Source: Gammaproteobacteria bacterium (GTDB lineage: Bacteria; Pseudomonadota; Gammaproteobacteria; Steroidobacterales; Steroidobacteraceae). From it: a stretch of 32,567 nt of DNA. Below are positions 7,235 through 14,870 of the stretch, piece after piece. The stretch covers positions 1 through 32,567 of the forward strand of contig DAHVQK010000051.1 in the NCBI GenBank assembly GCA_027317845.1. The letters run 5' to 3'. The notes beneath the pieces were generated by a model. It ran no database searches and was not told where the DNA came from. It was given only the letters and a program-made list of their open reading frames with translations. The position numbers and the translations under genes were made by a program. The stretch's first letter is position 1. Every line of letters starts with the position of its first letter.

Positions 7235-9643
7235 TCAGAAGCGGATTCTGATCCCGCCGAAGATCTCAAGCGGCGCCCCGGGGCTTTCGAACCGGTTGTC
7301 CACTCCGGGACCGTTGGTGAGGGCGTTCGCGGGAATGCCCGGGGCTCCGACGCCCGTCGGATCGCTGAGGATTCCCCAGGTCGCGTACCTGCGATCGAGG
7401 AGATTGTCGATCGTGGCAAAGAGCTCCACGCGCCGCAGGGGGTGGTAGCTCGAGTGCAGGCCGACCAGGACGTAGCCCGGAATCGGCGCCAGCTGATTGG
7501 ACTCGTCTCCGACGTAGTGGACGCTGCTCACGATGTTGATGCTGGCGCCGACACTCCATCGGGGCAGCACCGAGTAGTCTGCGCCGAGCTTCCAGCGGTT
7601 CTCGGGGATCCCGGGCAGATTGTCACCGGGACTCACCTGGATACTGCCGGTCGCATTGCGGAACGGGTTGAACCGCGACAGGAATCGCTGCGCGGTGAGG
7701 AACGTTGCCTTGATGAGGCTGTAGTTGGCGTACGCGGACCAGCGGGGCGCGTGAAAATCAAGCCCGAGCTCCACCCCCTGCCGGCGGGTGTCGCCGATGT
7801 TCTGGAAGTAGCCCGAGGCGTGCGAAGTCGCGATGGCGTGGATGTCCTCGTACAGCACCGTGCGGAACACGCTCGCATTCCAGTCGAGCACCCCATCGAG
7901 GCCGGGCAGGCGCACCCCCCGGCCGCGCAGGCCGAACTCGGCCGCGTGGGAGACGACCTGGGCGAGCGGCGGGTCTCCCGAGAGACTCGAGGGCAGCACG
8001 CAGGGGGCGTTCGGGTTCGCGCACTCGAGTTCGCCCGGGGTCGGGACGCGGTTGTTCACCGAGTACTGGCCGTAGACGGTGAGGGAGGGCAGGAGTCTGT
8101 AGGTGGCGCCGAGGGAGGGGTTGAAGTGCACAAACCGGTTGAAGCCATTCAGGTTCGCGCCGAGCCGGTCGGCGATGTTGTCATGGGCGAGGTTGTAGCG
8201 GCCGCTCGCCGTGACGGCGAGGGAGCGTGTCACGTTGAACGTGTCGGTCAGGTAGGCCCCGATGCTCTTGTTCACCGAGGTGGCCGATACCGGCGTCGCA
8301 TCGCTGTTCGCAATGGCGCCGGGAGAGTTCTCGGGAGTGACGACGAGGAGGCTCGAGGGCAACACGATGAGCTGGGGATCGAGCCGGCCGACCTGGGCGC
8401 CCGCATAGTAGTTCGTCGAGGCATAATCCACGGCGACGCCGGCGGTGAAATGATTGGCGTGACCGAAGATCCCGCCGCCGTTCGAGGCCTGCAGCGTGAT
8501 GCCGCGGCCGAAGGTGTGCAGGAACTCGAAATCGTTCTCGCCGATGTACAGGGTGCCGCCGGCCGATAGGTCCGGCAGCGGCTGGCCGGAGGAGTTGGCG
8601 AGGGGGATGAGCCCGCCGGGCTGGCAGAGGGCCCCGGGGAAGCTCGTGCAGCTCGTGTACTCGGTGGTGTTGCCATTGGTGACCTGCTGGGCGAAGTCGC
8701 GAGAATAGATCACCGTCTGCAGCGCCCAATGGCCGGGGAGCGCGAGCGTGCCGTCCAGGGTCAGGAACTTCAGCCGGTTCTCATTCCCCTGCGGTCCGGT
8801 GAAGACGAGCGAGCGATTCACCGCGAGCTCCTGCACCGGCACCGCGCTTTGACCCTTGAGCAGGTTGTCGTCCCAGGCGTAGCTCAGGTCGAGCGTGCCG
8901 GCGCTCCCATGGAGGCTCGCCACGGCGTACAGGTCGCGCAGCTGGTCGCTCGAGAACTTGCGCCACCCCTTCCAGTTGAGGCCGCGGCCCGCCACGTAGA
9001 AGCCGAATATGCCGGAGTGCACGCCGTATTGGGCGCTCATCTGCTGGCGGTGAAACGAGCCGCCCGAGAGCTCCAAGTCCCCGCCCTGGTGGGTGAAGCC
9101 GTTCTTCATGGTGACGGAGATCGCGCCGCCGAGCGCGTTGAGTCCGTAAACCGCGCTCGAGCTCGTCACTTCGACCCGCTGGATCGCGGTAGGCAGAATG
9201 ACATCCCAGTCGACGGTGTCGCCGAACGCCTCGTTGACGCGCACACCATCCACGTAGACGGCGAGGCCCTCGGGTGTTCCGGCCACCGATGAGGCCTCGA
9301 ACCCCCGATACAGGATATCCGGCTGGAACGGATCGACGATGTTGTCGTTCACGTTGATGCTGCCGAGGCGCGAATCGAGCGCGGTGGTCAGGCTGGCCGT
9401 GCCCTGGCGGGCGAGGTCGGCGGCGGACAGGAGCTGCACGTTGCCCGCAATGGCATCGAGCGGAATCCTCGAGCCTGCAAGCGGTGTTGCGCTGATCACG
9501 ACCTCCCTGAGGCCTCCCGGGCCGAGCGGGGAGTTCGCCGCGTGAGCGGCACCGCAGCCGGCGATGAGCGCGCCGAATGTCGTGAGCCCGGGGAAGAAGC
9601 CGCGAGGGGATCGGCCGCGTGTCTGATGGCGCATTGTCGGCAT
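7235..9643 (-). CDS. TonB-dependent outer membrane receptor (LutH-like candidate)
   Basis: Outer membrane gated channel of 802 residues. The signal peptide ends near AHA-A (about residue 35). A TonB-box/plug start LREVVISATPL follows, then the plug domain (YRGFEAS, GLAVYVDGVRVNEAFGD, VYGLNALGGAISV). A long beta-barrel follows, ending in the aromatic C-terminus RIRF. The ATG at 9643 is the first that gives a sensible signal peptide; an alternative is the ATG at 9634. The open frame runs further upstream but only as unstructured Arg-rich sequence. Receptors of this type import scarce ligands such as metal chelates. Its place between an ABC-2 transporter and a PQQ dehydrogenase carrying the lanthanide signature suggests uptake of a lanthanide chelate, by analogy with LutH. 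That ligand is inferred, not seen. Confidence 0.85.
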   Translation of the reverse strand: MPTMRHQTRGRSPRGFFPGLTTFGALIAGCGAAHAANSPLGPGGLREVVISATPLAGSRIPLDAIAGNVQLLSAADLARQGTASLTTALDSRLGSINVNDNIVDPFQPDILYRGFEASSVAGTPEGLAVYVDGVRVNEAFGDTVDWDVILPTAIQRVEVTSSSAVYGLNALGGAISVTMKNGFTHQGGDLELSGGSFHRQQMSAQYGVHSGIFGFYVAGRGLNWKGWRKFSSDQLRDLYAVASLHGSAGTLDLSYAWDDNLLKGQSAVPVQELAVNRSLVFTGPQGNENRLKFLTLDGTLALPGHWALQTVIYSRDFAQQVTNGNTTEYTSCTSFPGALCQPGGLIPLANSSGQPLPDLSAGGTLYIGENDFEFLHTFGRGITLQASNGGGIFGHANHFTAGVAVDYASTNYYAGAQVGRLDPQLIVLPSSLLVVTPENSPGAIANSDATPVSATSVNKSIGAYLTDTFNVTRSLAVTASGRYNLAHDNIADRLGANLNGFNRFVHFNPSLGATYRLLPSLTVYGQYSVNNRVPTPGELECANPNAPCVLPSSLSGDPPLAQVVSHAAEFGLRGRGVRLPGLDGVLDWNASVFRTVLYEDIHAIATSHASGYFQNIGDTRRQGVELGLDFHAPRWSAYANYSLIKATFLTAQRFLSRFNPFRNATGSIQVSPGDNLPGIPENRWKLGADYSVLPRWSVGASINIVSSVHYVGDESNQLAPIPGYVLVGLHSSYHPLRRVELFATIDNLLDRRYATWGILSDPTGVGAPGIPANALTNGPGVDNRFESPGAPLEIFGGIRIRF

Positions 9644-9715
9644 GGTGTACGGGAATGCGCGGGACGCGCAAGGGAGTTGCGCCTGGTGGCCGCTGTGGGC
9701 GCGGCCGGCGGCGGC

Positions 9716-9732
9716 CACTGCGCCGCGCAGTG
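9716..9732. promoter_or_regulatory. 17-bp palindrome, copy 1 (candidate activator site)
   Basis: CACTGCGC-C-GCGCAGTG, a perfect 8-base inverted repeat with a one-base centre. An identical-arm copy occurs 88 bases downstream. It is about 240 bases upstream of the predicted transcription start of the dehydrogenase gene, a normal distance for a sigma-54 enhancer site. It could equally act on the TonB receptor gene, whose start is 73 bases away. Confidence 0.6.
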
Positions 9733-9746
9733 TTCCAATACGGAAC
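9732..9746. promoter_or_regulatory. GTTCC-N5-GGAAC inverted repeat
   Basis: Five-base arms GTTCC and GGAAC separated by AATAC, starting at the last base of palindrome copy 1. A further GGAAC lies at 9761-9765. It could be part of a composite regulator site; short enough to be chance. Confidence 0.3.
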
Positions 9747-9803
9747 GGAGCATCGCGAATGGAACAGCAGGATGCGACGCGGGACGCGGTGTGCTCAGCA
9801 GTC

Positions 9804-9820
9804 CACTGCGCGGCGCAGTG
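9804..9820. promoter_or_regulatory. 17-bp palindrome, copy 2 (candidate activator site)
   Basis: CACTGCGC-G-GCGCAGTG, arms identical to copy 1 at 9716-9732 and differing only in the centre base. Centre-to-centre distance is 88 bases, about eight helical turns, so both would face the same side of the DNA. It is about 145 bases upstream of the -24 element. Two spaced copies upstream of a sigma-54 promoter are the normal layout for enhancer-binding proteins such as the AcoR-type regulator encoded at 12470-14470. Confidence 0.6.
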
Positions 9821-9947
9821 GCCGTTCGCGTGCGGCAAGGAGCCGCAGTTTGTCCTGGATTGCCCGCGCGGCGCCCGCTGGCGAGGCCTCCGTGCCCGCA
9901 TCTCATTCCAACCGAAGTCAGCCGCCGGCATCGCCTGTGTCGCGCCG

Positions 9948-9963
9948 TGGCATGAGGCTTGCA
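9948..9963 (+). promoter_or_regulatory. Sigma-54 (-24/-12) promoter of PQQ dehydrogenase operon
   Basis: TGGCATGAGGCTTGCA matches the sigma-54 consensus TGGCAYR-N4-TTGCW. The invariant GG (9949-9950) and GC (9961-9962) are separated by the required ten bases. The predicted start of transcription is near 9974, giving a leader of about 65 bases before the ATG at 10039. The adjacent sigma-54 activator gene supports the call. Confidence 0.8.
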
Positions 9964-10038
9964 CACTGACCCACCCAGACGGGCCGCGCGCAAGCCGGTC
10001 CCGGTCGTACAACCTTAGAACAGAGGGGAACAACGAGT

Positions 10039-11751
10039 ATGACCAGGTTTCAAGCCTTCCTTCCGCGGCGCTCCCTGTGGCGGATCGCCCTCTCCGCGGT
10101 CCTGCTCGCGCCGGCCGCGGGAGCCTTCGCCGCCGGCTATCCGGTGGTCACCAACGCACGGCTGCTGCACGCCGCGAGCGACAACGGCTGGCTGATGTTC
10201 CTTCGCGACTATACCGGTGACAGTTATGCGCCGTTCCGCCAGATCAATACGCGCAACGTGTCCGGCCTGAAGCCGGCGTGGGATTACAAGATCGGCATGA
10301 AGCAAGGCTTCGAAGGGTCCCCGATCGTCAATGGCCGCTACCTGTTCGTCACGACGCCGAAGGATCACCTGATCGCCTTCGATGCGGTGACGGGCAAGGT
10401 GCTCTGGAAGTACCAGAAGAGCCTGGCCGGCGTCGGACTGAAGACGGTGTGCTGCGACGTGGTCAACCGGGGTGTGGCGCTATACGGGAACAACGTGTAC
10501 ATGGCGACACTGGACAATTACGTTGTCGCCCTGAACGCGCAGACCGGCAAGGTCGTGTGGCAGAAGCAGATCAAGCCGGCGGACGTGGGTTATGCGATGA
10601 CGCTGGCGCCGCTTACTCTTGAGGGCATGGTGATCGTTGGAACCTCAGGTGGCGAGTACGGCGCGCGCGACTTCGTCGTGGCGCTCGATGCCAGGACCGG
10701 ACGCGAGATCTGGCGCCAGTACACGGTCCCCTCGCCCGGGCAGCCGGGCAGCGATACCTGGCCCAAGGGCGAGATTTACCAGCACGGTGGCGGGTCGGCG
10801 TGGCTTACGGGCACCTACGATCCCTCGAGCGACACCCTGTTCTGGGGAGGAGGGAATCCCGGGCCGTGGCTCGCCAAGCTTCGCCCCGGCAAGAACCTGT
10901 TCACGGATTCCCTGCAGGCGTTCAATCCGCGCACCGGCCAGCGCAAGTGGTACTACCAGTACACGCCGCATGACTCCTGGGATTACGATGGCGTCAACAC
11001 GCCGATGATCACCAGCCTGACTTACCACGGCAGGCGCTACCAGGCCATCGTCCATGCCGACCGCAACGGCTGGCTGTATGTCATCGACCGTCGCACGCAC
11101 AAGCTGATCTACGCGGTGCCCTTTGCCCACGCCATCTCGCTCGCAGGCTTTCGCGACGGCCTGCCCTATACGGACGATGCGGTGCGGCCGGCGGTGGGGA
11201 AGCAGATCTTCACGTGCCCGAGCTTCCTCGGCGGCAAGAACTGGTGGCCCGCGTCGGTCGATCCCGCCACGCACATGGTGTACGTGCCGACGATCCATAC
11301 CTGCATGACCATGAAAGGTGCTCCGACGTTCTACAAGCCGGGTCTGCCCTATCTCGGGGAGACCTTCAAGGTCGTACACGACCCGAACGACTCGAATTGG
11401 GGTGCCCTGCAGGCGTTCGATCTCGATACCGGCAAGCGGGCATGGAACCACGAGACCCGGCTCCCCTGGGATGCGGGCGCGATGAGCACCGCCGGCGGGC
11501 TGGTGTTCAGCGGGACTCCCCAAGGACACCTTCTGGCGCTCGATGCGCGCACGGGCCAGGTGCTCTGGAGGAGCCCGAAGCTCTCCTCGGGTATCATCGC
11601 TCCGCCGGTGACCTACCGAGTCGATGGCAGGCAGTACGTGGCCATTCTCGCCGGCTGGGGTGGCGCGACTCCCATCTGGGGCGGCGACATGGTCAAAAGT
11701 GTCGCCAACATCCCGGTCGGTGGTCACTTGTACGTCTATTCTCTGAATTAG
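10039..11751 (+). CDS. PQQ-dependent alcohol dehydrogenase with lanthanide-type active site
   Basis: Periplasmic quinoprotein of 570 residues, the size of a soluble type I PQQ alcohol or methanol dehydrogenase without haem domain. It oxidises alcohols to aldehydes and passes electrons to cytochrome c. A signal peptide ends near residue 31 (AFA-A). Tryptophan-docking style repeats (LDARTGREIW, FDLDTGKRAW, LDARTGQVLW) form the propeller. Diagnostic residues are the vicinal Cys pair C138-C139 in VCCDVVNRG, metal ligand E206 in SGGEYG, N273 in GGGNPGP, and D315-Y-D317 in HDSWDYDGVN. The second Asp marks lanthanide-dependent enzymes (XoxF, ExaF, PedH); calcium enzymes have Ala, Ser or Thr there. 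The site reads GVNT where many relatives have GVNE. No small MxaI subunit gene is nearby. Expression is probably sigma-54 dependent (9948-9963). Substrate range is not readable. Confidence 0.92.
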   Translation: MTRFQAFLPRRSLWRIALSAVLLAPAAGAFAAGYPVVTNARLLHAASDNGWLMFLRDYTGDSYAPFRQINTRNVSGLKPAWDYKIGMKQGFEGSPIVNGRYLFVTTPKDHLIAFDAVTGKVLWKYQKSLAGVGLKTVCCDVVNRGVALYGNNVYMATLDNYVVALNAQTGKVVWQKQIKPADVGYAMTLAPLTLEGMVIVGTSGGEYGARDFVVALDARTGREIWRQYTVPSPGQPGSDTWPKGEIYQHGGGSAWLTGTYDPSSDTLFWGGGNPGPWLAKLRPGKNLFTDSLQAFNPRTGQRKWYYQYTPHDSWDYDGVNTPMITSLTYHGRRYQAIVHADRNGWLYVIDRRTHKLIYAVPFAHAISLAGFRDGLPYTDDAVRPAVGKQIFTCPSFLGGKNWWPASVDPATHMVYVPTIHTCMTMKGAPTFYKPGLPYLGETFKVVHDPNDSNWGALQAFDLDTGKRAWNHETRLPWDAGAMSTAGGLVFSGTPQGHLLALDARTGQVLWRSPKLSSGIIAPPVTYRVDGRQYVAILAGWGGATPIWGGDMVKSVANIPVGGHLYVYSLN

Positions 11752-11758
11752 GTCCGCC

Positions 11759-12259
11759 GTGAGTGTCCGTTTGCTGCAAATCTGCGCTTATGCGCTCGTT
11801 CTCACCGCGCTGCTCCCGCGGCGCGGTGAGGCGGCATCGCCCCCGCCGGCGTTGTACACACGGTCCCAGGCGCTCCAGGGGGCGTCGGCGTTCGAGTGGA
11901 AATGCGCCTCATGCCACGGGCATCACCTGCAAGGTGGCGTGGGGCCGGCGCTCGAGGGCCCGATCTTCGCCTCGGCGAAATCGGACTTCACCATCCAGCA
12001 GGTCTACGAGTTCCTCTCAGTGGAGATGCCCGCGTACGCGCCGGGTTCGCTCACCCGCACACAATACCTCGACATCACGGCCTTTCTCCTGCGGCAGAAC
12101 GGTTACCCGGCGGGGGTGAGGGCGCTGACGGATCGGATTGCCAGCCATTGCACGGTGCCGTTGCTCTATCGGCCTGCCGCCAAAGCGTCCCCGAAGGTTG
12201 TGAAGTCGAAGGCGCTGGCGGGTAAGCCGTTGATCGTTCCGCGGGTGAATGCGCCCTGA
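11759..12259 (+). CDS. Cytochrome c, electron acceptor of the PQQ dehydrogenase
   Basis: Single-haem cytochrome c of 166 residues beginning with GTG, seven bases after the dehydrogenase stop and so in the same transcript. A signal peptide covers about residues 1-26 (GEA-A). The haem site is C49-A-S-C52-H53, followed by the class I-like GVGPALEGPIF. M90 in EMPAYAPGSL is the probable axial ligand, in the position usual for this family. The C-terminal 40 residues are Lys/Ala/Pro-rich. Dehydrogenase-cytochrome pairs of this kind (ExaA-ExaB, PedE/PedH-PedF, XoxF-XoxG) move electrons to the terminal oxidase. It could also be called XoxG/PedF-like, but orthology cannot be decided by eye. Confidence 0.88.
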   Translation: MSVRLLQICAYALVLTALLPRRGEAASPPPALYTRSQALQGASAFEWKCASCHGHHLQGGVGPALEGPIFASAKSDFTIQQVYEFLSVEMPAYAPGSLTRTQYLDITAFLLRQNGYPAGVRALTDRIASHCTVPLLYRPAAKASPKVVKSKALAGKPLIVPRVNAP

Positions 12260-12265
12260 GCTGAG

Positions 12266-12287
12266 CCGCCGGCCGGGCAGCCGGCGG
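12266..12287 (+). terminator. Hairpin after the dehydrogenase-cytochrome pair
   Basis: CCGCCGGC (12266-12273), six-base loop and GCCGGCGG (12280-12287) give a perfect 8-bp GC stem shortly after the cytochrome stop. No T-run follows, so it may be a pause or mRNA-stabilising structure rather than a classic intrinsic terminator. Confidence 0.45.
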
Positions 12288-12460
12288 TCGGGCGGTGCGT
12301 CGACTGCTCCGAAATGCAACACCGGGCGGCCGCCCCCGGGGCGGCCCATTGCGCCGGAAGGCCGGATGCGGTATTCCACGATGGACATTCGTTCGAGGCG
12401 CGAACTAAGGTCGTAATCACCGTAGAACCGGTCCAAGAGCGGGCACCCGATGCCGCTCGA

Positions 12461-12469
12461 GGGGGGGGG
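12461..12469 (+). repeat. Nine-G homopolymer at the regulator start
   Basis: Nine consecutive G directly before the ATG at 12470. It provides the only Shine-Dalgarno-like purine stretch for the regulator gene. Its length could vary by slippage or sequencing error. Confidence 0.6.
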
Positions 12470-14470
12470 ATGAGATTTGAATCTGCAGCTGCGCAAGAGC
12501 CATCGCCTCCGGCGGGCGCGGGTGAGCGCACGAAGGTCGTCTCGCTGTGGCACGAGAGGGCGCGCCGCCTGGGGTTGAGCGAGCGGCAGCGGCCGGACTT
12601 CGGTGCGCTGGCGCGGGGTGAGCTCGCAAGGCTCGTCGAGCAGCATCACGCGCTCTACCGGCATGCCCTGCCCGTGATGGAGGTGCTGCACCAGCAGATC
12701 CTCAACACCCACAGCATGGTGATTCTCACCGACCAGCGCGGTCTCATCGTGCACTCGCTCGGGGACGCGGATTTCCTCGAGAAGGCCGAGCGGGTGGCGC
12801 TCAAGCCCGGCGTGCTCTGGTCCGAGGACAGCAAGGGGACGAACGCCATCGGCACCGCGCTCACCGAGCGACGCGCCACGCTGGTGCACGGGAGCGAGCA
12901 TTTCCTCGCGGTGAACCGTTTCCTCACCTGCTCATGTTCGCCCATCCGCGATCCGCGCGGCGAGGTGATCGGAACGCTCGATGTTTCGGGGCCCCAGGAA
13001 AGCTATCACGCCCACACCATGGCGCTGGTGCGCATGTCGACGCAGATGATCGAGAATCACCTGTTCGTCGATCGCTTCGGCGAGGCGCTGCGCATTCACT
13101 TCCACAGCCGCCAGGAGCTAATGGGGACGCTGCTCGAGGGCATCGCGGCCTTCGATGAGGGAGGACGCTTCCTCGCCGCCAATCCAAGTGGTCTCACGCA
13201 GCTCGGGATCGGTCCCGAGAGCGCCTCGGCGCACAGCCTGCAGTCCCTGTTCGGCCTCGATGTCGGGGTGTTGCTCGGCAGATGCCGGGGCGAGTCGCTC
13301 CTGCGCCTGCATTTGCGCAATGGCACGCCCGTGGTGGGCCGGGTCGAGTTTCGCGCGCGCGCCGAGGCGCCGACCTGCGGAATCGAGCCGCTCTGCGGCG
13401 CGGAGCCGGGTCTGCCGGAGCAGGGCGCGAGTCCCGCGACGCCCCGTGGCGCCCGGGTGTCTCAGGCCTCAGGCACCCCGCGCGCCTCGAGGAAGCCGAC
13501 CGGTGGACCCTCGCTCGCCGATCTCGACACCGGAGATCCGGTCATCGCCGAGGTGCTCGCCAAGGTGCGCAAGGTGCAGGCGCATGACATTCCCATCCTC
13601 ATTCTCGGGGAGACCGGCACGGGCAAGGAGCTCCTGGCGCAGGCCATCCACAACGAGTCCGCGCGCCGGCATCAACCCTTCGTCGCGGTCGACTGCGCCT
13701 CGCTTCCCGAGTCCCTGATCGAGGCGGAGCTGTTCGGCTACGAGGAGGGCGCGTTCACCGGGGCTCGCCGCCGGGGCAGTCCGGGCAAGATCCTGCTCGC
13801 CAACGGCGGAACGTTGTTTCTGGATGAGATCGGCGAGATGCCCCTGGCGCTGCAGACACGACTGCTGCGCGTGCTGCAGGAGCGGGCCGTACGGCCATTG
13901 GGCGGACAGCGGCCGATCGACGTCGATATCGCGGTCATCTGCGCCACGCATCGCAACCTCAAGGACATGATGCGCCGGGGCGAGTTCCGCGAGGATCTGT
14001 ATTACCGGCTGAACGGTCTGGTGGTGCGGTTGCCCGCGTTGCGGGAGCGGCGGGACCTCGAGGAGCTGATCCGCCGGATCCTGAGCGCGCAGTGCGCGAC
14101 GGCGTCTTCCCTCTCGCCCGAGGTGTTGGCGCTCTTCCGGGCCTGCCGCTGGCCAGGCAACATCCGGCAGCTGACCAACGTGCTGCACATCGCGGGCGTC
14201 ATGGCCGGGGCGGGCCCGATCGGGCGGGCCGAGTTGCCGGAGGATTTTCTCGACGATCTGTCGGTGCCTGAGCCCCAGGCGCAGCCGCCGCGTGCCGCCG
14301 CGCCGGGCGAGGTGAAGTTGAGGGAGCTGCACCTCGCCACGGTCGCCGCGGTGCTCGAGCGCAACGCCGGCAATGTCTCGGCGGCGGCCCGCGTGCTCGG
14401 GGTCTCGCGCAACACCGTCTACCGGGCGTTGAGGAGCCAGGCGCCCGCTCCGGCGCCGTCCGTGGAGTAA
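12470..14470 (+). CDS. AcoR-family sigma-54-dependent transcriptional activator
   Basis: Enhancer-binding protein of 666 residues that activates sigma-54 promoters in response to a small ligand. The N-terminal half is a GAF-type sensor (about residues 60-200; VLHQQILNTHSMVILTD and SKGTNAIGTAL are typical of the AcoR group), with a PAS-like segment around 210-290. The AAA+ domain has Walker A GETGTGKE (380-387), sigma-54 contact loop GAFTGA (427-432, intact) and Walker B LFLDEIGEM. The C-terminus is a Fis-type helix-turn-helix (NVSAAARVLGVSRNTVYRAL). An open frame continues upstream to an ATG at 12314, but that extension is unstructured; the ATG at 12470 follows a G-rich tract. In known members (AcoR, MimR, related alcohol and acetoin regulators) the gene lies next to its target operon, so the PQQ dehydrogenase promoter at 9948 is the obvious target. 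Confidence 0.9.
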   Translation: MRFESAAAQEPSPPAGAGERTKVVSLWHERARRLGLSERQRPDFGALARGELARLVEQHHALYRHALPVMEVLHQQILNTHSMVILTDQRGLIVHSLGDADFLEKAERVALKPGVLWSEDSKGTNAIGTALTERRATLVHGSEHFLAVNRFLTCSCSPIRDPRGEVIGTLDVSGPQESYHAHTMALVRMSTQMIENHLFVDRFGEALRIHFHSRQELMGTLLEGIAAFDEGGRFLAANPSGLTQLGIGPESASAHSLQSLFGLDVGVLLGRCRGESLLRLHLRNGTPVVGRVEFRARAEAPTCGIEPLCGAEPGLPEQGASPATPRGARVSQASGTPRASRKPTGGPSLADLDTGDPVIAEVLAKVRKVQAHDIPILILGETGTGKELLAQAIHNESARRHQPFVAVDCASLPESLIEAELFGYEEGAFTGARRRGSPGKILLANGGTLFLDEIGEMPLALQTRLLRVLQERAVRPLGGQRPIDVDIAVICATHRNLKDMMRRGEFREDLYYRLNGLVVRLPALRERRDLEELIRRILSAQCATASSLSPEVLALFRACRWPGNIRQLTNVLHIAGVMAGAGPIGRAELPEDFLDDLSVPEPQAQPPRAAAPGEVKLRELHLATVAAVLERNAGNVSAAARVLGVSRNTVYRALRSQAPAPAPSVE

Positions 14471-14870
14471 GCGGTCAGGGCCTGGGGAGGGGGCAGCAGC
14501 CGATGGAGCTGCGCGCTCGATGTCCGGCACGAGTCGCGGCCGGGGGAGGCGCGCATCGTGGCGGGACATCCGCCGATCGTTTTCCTCGAGGCACTTTTCC
14601 GGCGGCCCATGCAGGGTGAGCGGAGCGGCACGCTCCTGGTGGGCATGGAGTGTGAAGTTCCCGCTGAGTTTCTCCGCGTCCTGTTTCGGACCCTGGTTCA
14701 GGGTGCGCACCGCCTTCTGCGGGAAGGGAAGCCCGGTCAGCCGTCTGAGCTCGGCATCTGACAACACCGGCCGGTCGGTCTTCTCGGGGACGTACTCGAT
14801 GTATGTGTCGGTGAAGAATCGCGCGAGGAGGCGGCGATGCTCGGCAGAACCCATCCTGGGCGTCGAGGTC
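14471..14870. other. Region without a confident gene, possible minus-strand gene remnant
   Basis: About 400 bases between the regulator and hpnL, whose 3' ends converge. A minus-strand open frame begins with ATG at 14854, 17 bases after the hpnL stop. It opens with a protein-like stretch of about 50 residues (RRLLARFFTDTYIEYVPEKT, LSDAELRRLTGLPFPQKAV). It then becomes Arg/Pro-rich and runs antisense through the regulator gene. This looks like the 5' end of a degraded or frameshifted gene that once closed the hpnIJKL operon, or an unrecognised short protein. I cannot name a family. No RNA gene or repeat is visible. Confidence 0.35.

Larger units (their letters stand above)
9644..10038. promoter_or_regulatory. 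Divergent regulatory region between TonB receptor and PQQ dehydrogenase
   Basis: A 395-base region without a credible gene. It separates two divergent starts and is rich in symmetric elements. These are two perfect 17-bp palindromes, a GTTCC-N5-GGAAC repeat and a consensus -24/-12 promoter, each listed separately. A TGTTCC (9731-9736) and GGAACA (9761-9766) pair is also inverted. A possible ribosome site GAGGGGAA lies just before the ATG at 10039. Confidence 0.7.

Noticed and set aside
9716-9820. CRISPR-like repeat with spacer
   Set aside because: Only two copies of a short perfect palindrome, 71 bases apart, in a promoter region; no cas genes and no further repeats.
10039-11751. Interpretation as a calcium MxaF-type methanol dehydrogenase
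   Set aside because: MxaF has Ala rather than Asp two residues after the catalytic Asp, and no mxaI, mxaJ or mxaG-like set is present here.
14558-14761. Small plus-strand open frame of 67 codons after the regulator
   Set aside because: No convincing ribosome site and no recognisable pattern; it lies antisense to the more protein-like minus-strand frame.
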